This document shows positions 1 to 10,083 of a stretch of DNA of 64,000 bases, in pieces. This DNA comes from Liopterus haemorrhoidalis. Its lineage: Eukaryota; Arthropoda; Insecta; Coleoptera; Dytiscidae. The stretch spans positions 33,262,301-33,326,300 of the forward strand of contig OZ020622.1 in assembly GCA_963971575.1 (NCBI GenBank), in the 5' to 3' direction. Both the position numbers and the translations under genes were made by a program. How positions within the stretch are numbered: position 1 is the first letter of the stretch; the number at the start of each line of letters is the position of its first letter. A model generated the notes under the pieces. That model made no database searches. It saw nothing but the letters and a program-made list of their open reading frames with translations, and was not told where the DNA came from.

Positions 1-234
1 TCATGAAATTCTTCCACGGATTGTTTTTATATAATTCATATATAAAGATCTAAAAGATCTAAAATGTCAGGAAGTAAGAAGTAGTAATTAGTAATCAGTA
101 CTCTTGTGACTATTACCAATTGAGCATTGACCAATAATGGGCCTACAAAGTCGTGGTAATGTAAGTACAGTTTAAAATTTTATTTTTGTATTTGCTCCAG
201 ATGTGTCTCACAACTTTAATGGAATTCATTCCAT

Positions 235-506
235 TTCAGTAAAACTCTTACGATCCGTTATTAATTAATTGACTTAATTAATAAGTCGCTAGGTTGAACC
301 TAAGCTCTACCGAGAGCCCTCATTAGAAGTTATATTTATTGTATTCAAAGTGTTATATAATTTAGGCATACTTAGCCTAGCGTTTGCCAATAATGTTAGC
401 AATTAGAAATTATATTATTTTATTTACTTATATCCAATTAATTAGTATTTAGAAATTATATTCTTTTATTCATACAAACCCCCAAAATCAATCTAGGCGC
501 GACAAT
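235..506. repeat. Dispersed repeat, copy 1
   Basis: This block begins TTCAGTAAAACT and ends ACGCGACAAT. It recurs in the same orientation at 24990-25253 with scattered substitutions, and flanking sequence differs at both sites. That gives clean borders of a repeat of about 270 bp. No coding frame or terminal inverted repeat is seen. The first copy abuts a MULE transposase remnant directly, so it may be an end fragment of a larger element. Its class is unknown. Confidence 0.7.
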
Positions 507-875
507 AATAACTATCCTCCCGAAGCACAAGCTATCCTGGACTATATGGAAGATAACTGGATTGGTCGACTTTATCATCGATTAATTCGAAGTGAACCAC
601 GTTATCCGCATTCTCTTTGGAATAGCTACAACGCTGCTGTGGACGATGAGCCGAAAACGAATTATTCTTGTGAAGCATGGCATCGTTCCTCTAGTGAACT
701 GATTGGTTCTTCTCGCCCTACAATATGGAAATTTATAAATATATTAAAGAAACAGCAAAGTTCTAACGAGGGCAAAATTGAGCAACTCATTGCTGGTGGC
801 CAACTTTCACCGAAAAAACGGAAATACCGTGATTGCGCTCTTAGACTCCAGCGTTTAATGGATAGTTATGAGAAC
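507..875 (+). pseudogene. MULE (Mutator-like) transposase, C-terminal fragment, part 1
   Basis: The frame opens right after the dispersed repeat and stays open to the insertion point at 875. The protein carries the pattern seen in the C-terminal region of FLYWCH-associated MULE transposases: a YPHSLWNSY segment, then NYSCEAWH, then PTIWKFINILKKQQ about 25 residues on. The DDE catalytic core is absent, so this is a remnant. The frame is cut by a hAT element (876-2189) with an 8-bp duplication and resumes at 2198 in the same frame. Family assignment rests on motif memory; I cannot run a profile search. Confidence 0.6.
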
Positions 876-1046
876 CAGTGTTGCCAGATGGTGAAAAAGA
901 AAAAATCGTACCAACACTTCAAAATGATCGTATTTTTTAAAAAATAATCGTACAAAAAATTTGCTGTGTAATTAATTTAAAAATTATTAGGTATATATTT
1001 TTCTATTGCACAATCATACTAGCAGAAAAGGATAAAAAATGTATAG

Positions 1047-1170
1047 GGGGGGGGGGGTAGACAGAAAAAAAGTAAAGCTCCTCGCTTCGATGACAAAAAA
1101 ACAAAAAGGTCCTCACTTGTAAAATACAAGTGATGAATAGAAAAAAAGTTCCTCATCTCTACTTTTAAAT
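1047..1170. repeat. Homopolymer G run and CTCACTTG/CAAGTGATGA minisatellite-like stretch
   Basis: A run of G at 1047-1057 is followed by imperfect alternating units of the kind AAGGTCCTCACTTG and ATACAAGTGATGA. Very similar units occur inside the hAT MITE at 18680-18850 and at 26860-26945, so this is a recurrent motif in this genome rather than unique DNA. Confidence 0.5.
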
Positions 1171-1279
1171 CCATATCCATATATTTACCTAAGATCCATA
1201 ATGCTAATTAAAAAATTTGGTATTTCCATCCTTCTTGGAGCCCCCCCCCCTGGGTGCGCTACTGAGTACAGTACTCTTA

Positions 1280-1881
1280 TACCCTTTTCACACTAGAACT
1301 TTAAGATCGCATGTTAAAGTGAATGTGTCTTTAAACGCTAATGTGAAAACGTATGACCTCGTCTAAATACAAGCGATGTTGTAGACAGAGATCTGCATTT
1401 TAAACATCGTCCGCATTGCCAACATAATTTCTATTGTAAAAAAATAATCTTTGAATTTGTGCTGCCAACATTTTGTATTATCAAAAACAAGAATACTGTA
1501 TTATATCGACGTTATAAGAAGTTTATACTTATTGTTATAATAAAATTATTTATTTTAATAATGTGTTTAATAAAATACAGAGTTACAATAATTGAGATAA
1601 AATGTATCGACTTACATGTTAACACAGGTGTAATATATTCTTTATTGTAATGTCTTTATTGTAGAATGAAATGAAATATCCATATTTGTTTATAATAATT
1701 CAAAATGTGCGTCTGCGCTGACAGTTCAAAACTGGTAATTTCCTGACGGTAACTTAAGGACAAAATTACTGTAGCTGATGACAGCACCGGAGATTTAAAC
1801 ATCAAGTGTGAAAGCAAACCGATGTTAAACATCGGTGAACTTTAAGTTCACTCGTCTTAAAGTTCTAGTGTGAAAAGGGTA
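1280..1881. mobile_element. TA-flanked MITE nested in the hAT element
   Basis: Terminal inverted repeats of about 28 bp start TACCCTTTTCACACTAGAAC and are perfect when 1280-1306 is compared with the reverse complement of 1855-1881. TA lies on both sides (1278-1279 and 1882-1883), consistent with a Tc1/mariner-like or other TA-inserting family. There is no coding frame of note. Length is 602 bp. Confidence 0.85.
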
Positions 1882-2197
1882 TAACTAATGAGGAGTGAAC
1901 TTTATATATTTTTTATATTTTTTGAATATTCGTACATGCCCGAGCATACCCGATCTTAGCGAGATAAACCATTTAAGAGCGCGTCGATTTGAAATCCGAG
2001 GGCTAAAATATTCAATATATCGCATTATATAATACTAATATTTAACTTACTAAAAATATATATAAATAAATATGTTTCATCAATAAAAACATCAAAAAAA
2101 TCGTACATCTGATACCAAGAAGTCGTACATCGTACACATGCAAAAATAATCGTACAAATACGATTTAAATCGTACATCTGGCAACACTGATGAGAAC

Positions 2198-2245
2198 AGA
2201 GACATAATCGAATACTTTAGAGCCTCTAAATTAGAGGTGTCCCAC
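2198..2245 (+). pseudogene. MULE transposase fragment, part 2 (after the hAT insertion)
   Basis: If the hAT element and one copy of its 8-bp duplication are disregarded, the frame ending at 875 continues here without a shift, reading about 16 further codons. This supports both the hAT boundaries and the reality of the MULE frame. The end of the coding match is not sharply visible. Confidence 0.5.
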
Positions 2246-2256
2246 ATAATATCGCC

Positions 2257-2620
2257 TAATTTTGTCCAAAAACATCGACCCTTCCCTCGGAAGTTGGATT
2301 GAACCTGATTTGATCCAAAAACTTAGACCGTACTCTCATAAGTTGTTTCGGACCTAATTTGGTCCAAAAACACCGACCCTAACATCAGAAGTTGGACTGG
2401 ACCTAATTTGATCCAAAAACTTCGACCCTAATCTCAGATGTTGGATTGGACCTAATTTGATACAAAAACTTCGACCCTAACCTCAGAAGTTGGACTGGAC
2501 CTAATTTGGTCCAAAAACACCGACCCTAACTTCAGAAGTTTGACTGGACCTAATTTGATCTAAAAACTGCTACCCTACTCTCAGAAGTTGGATTGTCCAA
2601 AAACACCAACCCTACCTAGC
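2257..2620. repeat. Tandem array, about 49-bp unit, about 7 copies
   Basis: Each unit reads CCTAATTTGATCCAAAAAC, then TTCGACCCTAACCTCAGAAG, then TTGGACTGGA. Seven consecutive units are visible with a few substitutions each; the last one lacks about 10 bp. Units alternate in part between GGTCC and GATCC and between CACCG and CTTCG at fixed positions, suggesting a higher-order dimer of about 98 bp. Confidence 0.9.
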
Positions 2621-2694
2621 TGGATTTTACCTAAAAATTTTTCATCAAAAAATTTCGTCCCAAGCAATGCTCACGTACGACCTTAGCGTCTGTA

Positions 2695-2835
2695 ATTTCC
2701 CTGCAATGAATTTTTCCGAGATAATATTTTCTTGCGATGAATTTTCCCTGTGATGAATTTTGCCGGCGAAGTTTCTTGCAACGAATTTTCAACGATGAAT
2801 TTTCCACGATGACTTTTCCGCAATGAATTGTCCGG
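2695..2835. repeat. Irregular short tandem repeat of GATGAATTTTCC
   Basis: The word GATGAATTTTCC, or close variants such as AATGAATTTTTCC and AACGAATTTTCAA, recurs at spacings of roughly 15-25 bp. The array is degenerate and sits directly downstream of the 49-bp array. No function is visible. Confidence 0.6.
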
Positions 2836-2867
2836 ACCTGATAAGCCTGCATGGGCGGTCTCAGCAT

Positions 2868-2998
2868 TTTTTGTACATGCGTGTCAAAGAACTGTATATG
2901 CATGCCAAATCAGCCCTCTAGAGCTGATTTGGTATGCTCGCAAAGAGCTAGCTGTTTGGCCACAAATTGGACACACATACAAACAGATACATGAACTG
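2868..2998 (+). repeat. Non-LTR retrotransposon 3' fragment (RTE/Proto2-like), copy 1
   Basis: The segment containing TCAAAGAACTGTATATGCATG, then ATGCCAAAT, then CTGTTTGGCCACAAATT and repeated ACA(G)ATACA matches, in order, the clearer copy at 29530-29695. That copy ends in a (GACA)n stretch and an AACCCTAAAAA tail. A 13-bp hairpin around 2905-2936 (CCAAATCAGC with GCTGATTTGG) replaces part of the shared sequence. The family name is from general recognition of this tail type in arthropods. Confidence 0.4.
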
Positions 2999-3929
2999 AA
3001 AAAAGCAAATATTTATAATGAAATATTTCTTTATTTTTATTTTCTAAAATATTTTACATTACCTTGATTATAATTGTTCCTTTAATATATCTTATGTAAT
3101 TTAAATGATTAATATCAAAATGCAACCTCATCGGGAATTGAAACCGCATCCTGAAGATATCGCGTTTCTGTCCCAAACCCTTGGGATATGGAGACGTGAA
3201 GATTGCTTATGATATCGTTTGTCTCCACTGTCACACATAGATGCATTTTTACGGAGCTCAGTTGTTTGGGACTAAGACGAGATATTTTTCAGATCTCGAT
3301 TCGATTCGCGGTGAGTATTTTGTTATCAATTTTCTAACTTATACTTATAGCAGGGGTGGGTATACTTTTCCAGGGCATGGGTTATTTCTATTTTTCTCTA
3401 ATTTTCTCTTCTTCTAAGTGTCGCGGTCCACCAGATATTTATTACACCGTAATAATAATAATAGCCACAAATACTAGTCTATAGTATGACGTGGCTCTAA
3501 TATTGAATTTCTCGGTATATAATTGCTAATTGCTAGTCTTGCACTGGATTCTAAGTAGTCGTTTGTGAGACGGGAACGATATTTTGATTTAGTTTTATTC
3601 ATCGTTGAAAATGCAGATTCGTACAGGTAGGTAGAGCCAAAAACGATGTTAAATGAAATGCAACCTTTTTTTAGTTAGGATACTTTTTTTTCATCGATTA
3701 GAATCCTTAAGTTATTTTAGGTTCTGAACTGTATGTGTGTGCGTGTGTGCGTGCGTGTGTGCGTGTGTGTGTGTGTGTGTCAGCCTAAGATGGTCACTAG
3801 CGTCTAAAATAAGACACATGATTAAGTTAATTTGATTTATTAGAGAATTAATGTACAAAATAAATAAATGCATCGTCTAACACACATTAAAATCGATGCG
3901 TTCACGTCGGAGTCAAACAACATACTAGT
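2999..3929. other. No gene seen; contains a (GT)n microsatellite
   Basis: No credible coding frame is visible on either strand. A GT/GC dinucleotide tract lies at 3733-3780. The rest is unassigned intronic sequence of the minus-strand Xkr-like gene. Confidence 0.5.
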
Positions 3930-4617
3930 GATGTTTTTTCCTATAAATACACGGCCCTCTGTTAGGGATGGGACAGTTAGACAGTTGTCAGTTAGACAGT
4001 TCCACAGTTCGAACTAAAATCGGGAATTCTCCGGGGTATTCTGTGGCGATATCTAGTGTTCCACGTGAAACGGTGTGAACTTAAATTTTTAATGTAATTT
4101 TATTTTGTTTTATTGATATTTAATAGAAGTTAAATTACCATAATTAACTTCTTTAAATTTGGTTTATTGTATATTAAATTTTAAGCTTAATTTTGGTATT
4201 AATATTTTGTAAACCCGTCTCGTTAAATCCCAAGTGTTTAGCAACCTATATCGACTACAAGATGGCCGAGCCGTCGGTTGGTGAGTACCATATTTTATCA
4301 TTGACTGCACGTATCATATTGTTGAACCCTGGATATAACTCACGCCTAATACCTAAACTCCTTAATCAGGAATCCTATTTTAATTTGAGAATATCTTTAT
4401 TCTTACATTCTAGTTTTGGCTTTGATAACAAAACTGTCTTCGGACACTGGCTTCCGGTTTAACGGCCCCTTCCGTCCGGCACGAAGGCTGACAATAGTGT
4501 GGTGTTGCGACATTGGAGGCTGGATTGGACGTTAAATCGTCATAATTATCAAAATCATTAATGTAAACATTTAGATATGTCTACATAGGTACCACCGAGT
4601 ACCGGCTCGCTACCTAT
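3930..4617 (+). mobile_element. Gypsy-type LTR (5' LTR or remnant)
   Basis: The right end lies just before a tRNA-Leu primer-binding site. The segment holds a TATAAATA box at 3942-3949 and initiator-like TCAGTTAGACAG repeats downstream, as expected of an LTR promoter. The stretch near 4255-4400 (GTCGGTTGGTGAGTACC, then GTTGAACCCTGGATA, CTCACGCCTAATACC) aligns in order with 45525-45620 of the 795-bp solo LTR at 44945-45739, so the two are related LTRs. The left border could not be located; the start given is approximate and marks where promoter-like sequence begins. Confidence 0.6.
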
Positions 4618-4618
4618 T

Positions 4619-4637
4619 TGGTGGCAGCGGTGGGATT
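4619..4637 (+). promoter_or_regulatory. LTR-retrotransposon primer-binding site for tRNA-Leu
   Basis: TGGTGGCAGCGGTGGGATT is the exact complement of the 3' end of a mature animal tRNA-Leu, including the CCA tail. It sits a few bases after the LTR end, where reverse transcription of minus-strand DNA would be primed. Confidence 0.85.
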
Positions 4638-5310
4638 TTAAAGTACCAAAGGTATCAAAGGTACGCTACAAATTGATGTGTGTAAAGTGTACAAATTTCG
4701 TCAATTAATTGACAAAAAATTTGATCAATGTATTTTGTTATCTTTTAAGATATTGCCAACTGTTTAGTTGTGGCATAACCTCCAAATATATATTTTGTGT
4801 TTCGTTTTCAAATTTGACATAACCTCGAACGTTCTAATTTACCATCATCTAAGTTATTTCTTTTGTTTTTGTTTACAGCTCGTAACTTTGTGAAGATTTT
4901 AACAATATTTTCATTCTGATAAATATGTCAACATATTTTACAATTGGTAATGTAAAAGTTTTCAAAAAAATTAATTTCCAAGGTTACCAATAAATTTTTC
5001 AATTAATTGACAAAAAACTTGATCAATTTATTGATCTGTGTAAAACCAACTTTAGGCTGACATATATAAATGTATTGAAAACAAATAAATAAACGAATAA
5101 AACCAAATCGAACCGAATGATGAAATCGTTATTGAACTGTTTCAAATTTATAATTTTTGAACCGGAAGACAAAACTAGACCGCCAGACTTTAAGAAAACT
5201 GTATACGAAACCGAACCGTATTTTACACCGATTCATACCCTTGGTTATAATGGCATGTAGTATGTGAGATGCATGCGATTCTGTATGTAATTGTAAATTA
5301 ATATAGTGTA
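4638..5310. other. No gene seen; probable retroelement leader and intron sequence
   Basis: Sequence after the primer-binding site has no gag or pol frame. A phrase CAATTAATTGACAAAAAA plus TTGATCAAT is present at about 4701 and again at about 5000 in direct orientation. The rest appears to be intron of the Xkr-like gene. Confidence 0.4.
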
Positions 5311-5315
5311 CTTAC

Positions 5316-5553
5316 CATGTATTGTCTACATCATATATAATATCCGCGAATAAGTTAACTACGGATGCTGTAAAAACCACAGCCAGTGTAAGTCCTCCAT
5401 ACCACCATTGGTGACTGCGGAAGAACTTCACCGCAAGGTACATATCTGTCCCAATGTCCGCCATGAACAGCAGCAATGTGAAGGGTATGGCATAGAGATC
5501 CCGCCCTGCTATGTCATACCAGTGCTGCATGTTACTCAGTCTCATCCTCTCCC
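5316..5553 (-). CDS. Xkr-like membrane protein gene, exon 5 (last exon in window)
   Basis: Read on the minus strand, the exon is preceded by a pyrimidine-rich GTGTGTTTCAG acceptor and followed by a GTAAGT donor. Its frame (entry phase 1, exit phase 2) continues exactly from the 19125-19199 exon. It encodes about 79 residues with a hydrophobic stretch, LYAIPFTLLLFMADIGTDMY, and a second, WYGGLTLAVVFTASVVNLF. The DxGTD motif between two membrane helices and a following LTLxxVF resemble the N-terminal part of XK-related phospholipid-scramblase family proteins. The rest of the gene lies beyond position 1. The family call is from motif recognition; another multi-pass family is possible. Confidence 0.65.
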
Positions 5554-5597
5554 CTGAAACACACAGGGCTGTCACTCAACAACCCAACACACTACAC

Positions 5598-7460
5598 CAG
5601 TAGTCGCCAACCTGTTGATGGCGAGCTACCGGTAGCTCCCAAAGGCCATTCTAGTAGCTCACAACATATTTAAAATTTTAAAAATACAAAGGTGTCAAAA
5701 TCAAAATAATAATATTATTATTATTATTATAGAAGTTTCCGCAAATTTCGCCAATTCTCATAATAAACACAAGCGGCAACACTGCGGTGAGCGTTCTGCC
5801 GCCGACGTCACCATGCTAGTATCGGCTAGAACTGACCAGCGCGTTAGTATTCGAGTTGCTTTGAACGTGATAAATACGCATTACGCTCGATGTAAAACTG
5901 AATGGCATAACCAACGGTTGGGTTAGTAGAGATCAATAAAAAATATTATGGTAAGCAGTAGTAAGAAGCTCAAAATATACAATTTTCATCCGGAATGGGA
6001 AGATCAATACTTTTTTACAGAAGTTAAAGGTAAAGATGTATGTTTGTTATGTCATACTTCTGTCTCCGTTGCTAAAAAAGTAAATATTAGAAACATCATA
6101 AAATTGTACATTCGAATTTTGAAAAAGCATTCCCATTACATTCTGCCACCAGAAAGAAAAACTGAAACAATTAAAAAACCAGTTAATTGGACAACAGTCA
6201 ATATTTTTAAAAACGGTCGACAAAAGTAAGGTTGCAACTGAAGCATCATACCGTGTGTCCCAGATAATTGCACAAAAGAAGAAATCTTATGAAGACGAAG
6301 AAATGATAAAACAAGCGTTTTTAGAAGCTGCAGATTCGTTATTTTCCAACTTTAGAAATAAATACGAAATAGTTTCAGCTATAAAATCTATGCAACTTTC
6401 TGCTAATACAGTGATGAGACGAGTAGAAGTAATGAGCAATGATATTTTTTCACAGTTAAGAACTGACTTAGATAACTGTGTTTATTTTTCACTGCAACTG
6501 GATGATTCAACAGATTTGCTTTGCACCTCCCAGATGGCAGTGTTCGTCAGGATGGGTTTTAGTGATTTTACGATTAAAGAATATTTTTGAAGTTTATTCA
6601 GCTGAAAGGATATACTACTGGGCAGAAGTTGTTTTCTCAGTTCAGAAATATTATTTCTTCTGAGAAAATTCCAATATCGAAAATGGTAGGCTTAATAACC
6701 GATGGGGCTCCAGCTATGGTGGTTTGTGATAAAGGTCTGGTGGCGTTAAGTCGTAAACATGAAAGTTTTTTGCAAGTTCTCTGTTACCACTGCATTATCC
6801 ATCAGCAAGCATTATGTGTAAAAATTGTGAACAAGATTAGAGCTCAAGCGTTACAAAGAAGATTATTCAAACCCTTGACCGATGAAATTGACTGTCAATA
6901 CGGGGAGCTACTTCTTCACTCTGAAGTCCGATGGTTAAGTAGAGGACGAGTGCTGAAATGTTTTAGTGATGTCCTATCTGCCATAGTTCAATTTTTCAAA
7001 CAACGCGATGAACCGATTCCGGAACTGGAATATTCAATCTAGCTTAGAGATTTTGGTTTTCTTGTGGACATCACAGAAAAATTAAATTACTTAATTTACA
7101 ATTTCTTCAGGGGAGAGCCAAAGAACTAGCGGAATTGATTTCTGATATAAATGCATTTATCAAAGAGCTTGAGTTTTGGGAACAAAACCTAATCAACCGC
7201 GATGCCAAGCATTTTCCTATTCTTTCAGAAAAGATATTCAAAATCCATTGGAACCCTATGACAGTAAATATCATGTAGAAATAGTTTCTAACTTGAAGGA
7301 TTCAACGAAATGGCATTAGTGGCGCAATTTTTTGTTTCACCTTTCATGGGAATTGATATCCAACAGTTTGCAACTTGAGTAATGCAGATTTTTTGCAAAG
7401 ACATCGCTGCAACATAAATCGAAGTGATTGCGTTTCAAAATGATTTACACTTAAAATCGT
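5598..7460 (+). mobile_element. hAT transposon (ZBED/GTF2IRD2-like), 3'-truncated
   Basis: The left end CAGTAGTCGCCAACCTG is a typical hAT terminus. It is followed by a transposase remnant in three frames from 5948 to about 7300. No matching right terminus is seen before the I-type LINE 5' region begins near 7481, so the right end is lost or truncated by that LINE. The element lies in an intron of the Xkr-like gene on the opposite strand. Confidence 0.6.
5948..7300 (+). pseudogene. hAT transposase pseudogene (ZBED5/GTF2IRD2-like)
   Basis: Three successive frames give one protein. 5948-6229 holds a BED-type start (HPEWEDQYFFTEV, then CLLC, one half of a zinc site). 6255-6590 has the QLDDSTD catalytic-region segment. 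6587-7042 has LITDGAPAMV and HCIIHQQALC, followed by SEVRWLSRGRVL, the classic hAT signature near the dimerization side. A further degraded frame after 7100 reads RAKELAELISDINAF. There are frameshifts near 6235 and 6588 and a stop near 7040, so it is inactive. The order and motifs match domesticated and mobile hAT proteins of the GTF2I-repeat/ZBED type. Confidence 0.8.
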
Positions 7461-7480
7461 TAGTCTCAAGTACAAAACCC

Positions 7481-7642
7481 CGCAGGGGAAGCTCTTAATG
7501 GCCATAACACCTGGCCATTTGCTGAGCTTTCGGGCTTGATGATCCCGCGTACCCTCAATCACGCAAGGGAAGTTCGCAATGGTCGCAACATCTGACCATA
7601 TCGAGCTTTTGGACCTGAAGATCCCACGTACCGTGAATCACA
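7481..7642 (+). repeat. Two tandem 81-bp units at the 5' side of the I-type LINE
   Basis: Unit 1 (7481-7561) and unit 2 (7562-7642) both read CGCA(G/A)GGGAAG, ATGG(C/T)C, CATCTG or CACCTG, GAGCTTT, ATGATCCC or AAGATCCC, CGTACC and AATCA in register, with about one difference in five bases. Such 5' tandem units are often promoter modules of LINEs; that role is inferred. Confidence 0.65.
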
Positions 7643-8167
7643 TATATTTTGGGAGCAGACAGTTCAGAGAAGCCGATTGTGGCAATAGGCTTATCTGTTG
7701 TCTCTTTTATCTCCCACTTAAATTCCTACCCACGTGTTTGCCGTGGGTGGAAACCCGTAACGCCGGAGAATAGGATCCTGGTCGGTTGAGGGAGACTGCT
7801 GCCCGCGGACAGTACGATCCCAACACGCCTTCTTTGGCGTCGAGTTCGGTAAAACGGGAGGCTGAGTCTGGTCAGTACAGTCAATCGGTTTGTGTCACGG
7901 TTCATGGTTAGAGTGGCTCAACTACTGTGTCGTGGATGCTGGAGTAATGGAGAGTTGGCTACTCTTGGTTCTCGAGCGGGTCGAGCAGCCCGTGACTACT
8001 TCCCCCGATGCTATATCATCCTGACATGCCTGGCGCAATGAGCCGGTTTGCGGCCAACGTCCCCGGTGTGGGGCTCCCTGGTGGGTGGGCATGGCAGGGT
8101 GTTGAAACTTTTTATACGGGTATGGCGACAACCCGGAGGGATTCAATTTCTTTAATTTCCGCCAAAG

Positions 8168-9160
8168 TTGAGAGTAAACTCTGTAAAAAAACAAACAAGA
8201 GACCGTCGTGATGCCCAGTCATCCGATGAGGGATGTGTAAGGTCTTCTGCAAAGAAGGTTGAGAAAAGTGTGGAGTTTTGTGCGCCAGTGCCTCGTTTTC
8301 TTCTTGTGAAGGTGCAAGAAGAGGGAAAGTCTTTTAAAGAGATGTCCCGCCTTCTTTGTTGTGACCGATCGCTGGGAAAAACGTGTCCAACTGGTATAAG
8401 ATCGGTTGGAAAACTGTCGGATGTTACATTGCTTATTGAATGCGAAACAGGTTTCTTCCACGCTTCAGAAATGTGAAAAGTTTGGTGAGTTTCGTATTTC
8501 AGTACAGCCACATAAGGCACTGAATACTTCCAAAGTCGTCGTAATGGATCGTGACCTTGCGTTTGTTACGGAGGAAGAGTTTCTGCAGGAAATTACATCG
8601 CAAGGTGTCATGGAATGCAAGAAGCTCAGCCCCCGGAACGGCAAGCCATCGATCTCTATGGTGGTGTCCTTCACTGACACCAGGTGTCCAACATTGGTAA
8701 GGGTGGGGTACAAGGTTTGTAACGTTCGCCCCTACTACCCCAACCCGATGCGATGCTATAAGTGCCGTTACGGTTACACCTCTAGTCGTAACATGATATT
8801 GAAACCTGTCCAAACGCGGCACACTGCGTAAATTACGAAGGGGCGCATGCCTCTACTTCACGCCACTGCCCAACGTACTTAGAAGAGAAGGCTATCCAGG
8901 TCATCAAGACGCACGATAGGGTACCATATTTTGATGCCAAGAGGAAGTATAAAGAGACTGCGCCGGTCACTTTTGCGAAATATTTCGCACAAGTGGCCGC
9001 AAAGAAGACAGCAAGCGTCCAGACACAGACAGAATCAGTGCCTCGTCCGACAGTTAAAGCAGTAGTATTAGCCGCGAAGAATTCCGGAACGGAAAAGCTG
9101 GCGGAATCGGTCCAAGAGCAGTATTCTGACCCCACAACCTGGAGGATCGGGTCTGAATAA
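8168..9160 (+). pseudogene. I-clade LINE ORF1 (gag-like) pseudogene
   Basis: Frames 8168-8476, about 8450-8830 and about 8825-9160 join into one gag-like protein. It includes the segment FGEFRISVQPHKALNTSKV, then a TEEEFLQEITSQGV helix, then VGYKVCNVRPYYPNPMRC. That order is typical of the region ahead of CCHC knuckles in Jockey/I-superfamily ORF1 proteins. The zinc knuckle itself is degraded after CYKC. Frameshifts lie near 8450 and 8780. The protein would bind LINE RNA. Confidence 0.65.
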
Positions 9161-9505
9161 ATCCCCCTCCCCTAAAGGAGAATGCACTAAAAAAAACGCC
9201 AGTTCTTCCCACTACCTAAGGAGAAAACCTCACAGTCTTCTCCACAAACGAGAAGCGACCAGAGAATGGTCGCTTCTACAAAGCCCTCATCGGTCACTCC
9301 TGAAAAGGAGACTGATAAGGGACACGTTGGTTCTCACTGGATACCAATGAGAACCAAACAATCAAAAAAGGAGTCCAGTGTGTTCATCAAAACACCTGGA
9401 CTACCAAATGAAAGTGTAGCCGAGAAAATGGCTGTAGACCCGCAACCTAAGGGTAAACCAAAAATTGCGTAGCAAAGGTTGCGTAGTAACTCCCCTTAAA
9501 CAGAA

Positions 9506-9921
9506 ATGAGCGGCCCACTAATCCAGTGGAACTGTAACGGTGTATTTCAGCACTACGAAGAACTGCGACTTTTATTATCAGATTTTGCGCCTTCATGTGT
9601 TTGTCTACAGGAAACAAACTTCAAGGAAACCGACACATTCTCTCCTCGAGAATACTCCGTGTTTCGCACGGATTTCCTTACGGGGGTAAGAGCATGTGAC
9701 GGCGTAGCAATTCTCGTTAGAGACACAAATTACCACGACCCTGTAGACATTGACACTGAGTTGCAGGTCGTAGTAGTTCGTGTTGCACTTCCCCTTCAGA
9801 TGACGATTTGTTCTATCTACCTTCCCTCTGGTGTTCGAACTGACATCTGAGATGTCGTGAACATCATCGATCAACTCCCACCACCCTTCATACTACAAGG
9901 CGATTTTAACGTCCTACAATG
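9506..9921 (+). pseudogene. I-clade LINE ORF2, endonuclease part
   Basis: The frame opens with IQWNCNGVFQHYEEL and continues to CVCLQETNF, the N and E motifs of the AP-type endonuclease. A stop at 9848 interrupts it. The GDFNV metal-binding motif follows in the same general reading just before a 3'-end fragment of the same LINE family breaks the gene at 9922. Confidence 0.75.
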
Positions 9922-10079
9922 TGTGAGCATGCGTAATTTTATTGGTTTTATCTATTTATTGATTGTTTAATTTATGGTTTTCAATATATAGTGCAGTCAT
10001 TTAAATGGACTGCGCTAGGCGCAAATAGCCTTTGTTCCTGTGCGCCAAAAATTTTAACTAACTAACTAACTAACTAACT
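9922..10079 (+). mobile_element. I-family 3'-end fragment inside ORF2
   Basis: The sequence from GAGCATGCGTAATTTTATTGG to the (AACT)n tail at 10054-10079 matches the 3' ends at about 14440-14582 and 20040-20190. It interrupts ORF2 between the endonuclease and the RT region. A severely 5'-truncated insertion of the same family explains it; the target duplication is not clear. Confidence 0.8.
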
Positions 10080-10083
10080 CTTA

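Larger units (their letters stand above)
876..2189. mobile_element. Non-autonomous hAT element inserted in the MULE remnant
   Basis: The element starts CAGTGTTGCCAGATG and ends CATCTGGCAACACTG, a perfect 15-bp terminal inverted repeat with the hAT-type CAG/CTG ends. It is flanked by a perfect 8-bp target duplication, ATGAGAAC, at 868-875 and 2190-2197. Both subterminal regions hold several copies of ATCGTAC in either orientation, as expected for transposase-binding iterons. No transposase frame is present. A further TA-flanked element (1280-1881) sits inside it. Confidence 0.9.

Noticed and set aside
3741..3780. Regulatory Z-DNA element
   Set aside because: A (GT)n microsatellite could form Z-DNA, but nothing nearby supports a function.
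7590..7900. rDNA fragment
   Set aside because: GC-rich stretch with GTCGGTTGAGGG-like words looked rDNA-like, but it is continuous with the LINE 5' region and no rRNA core sequence was recognised.
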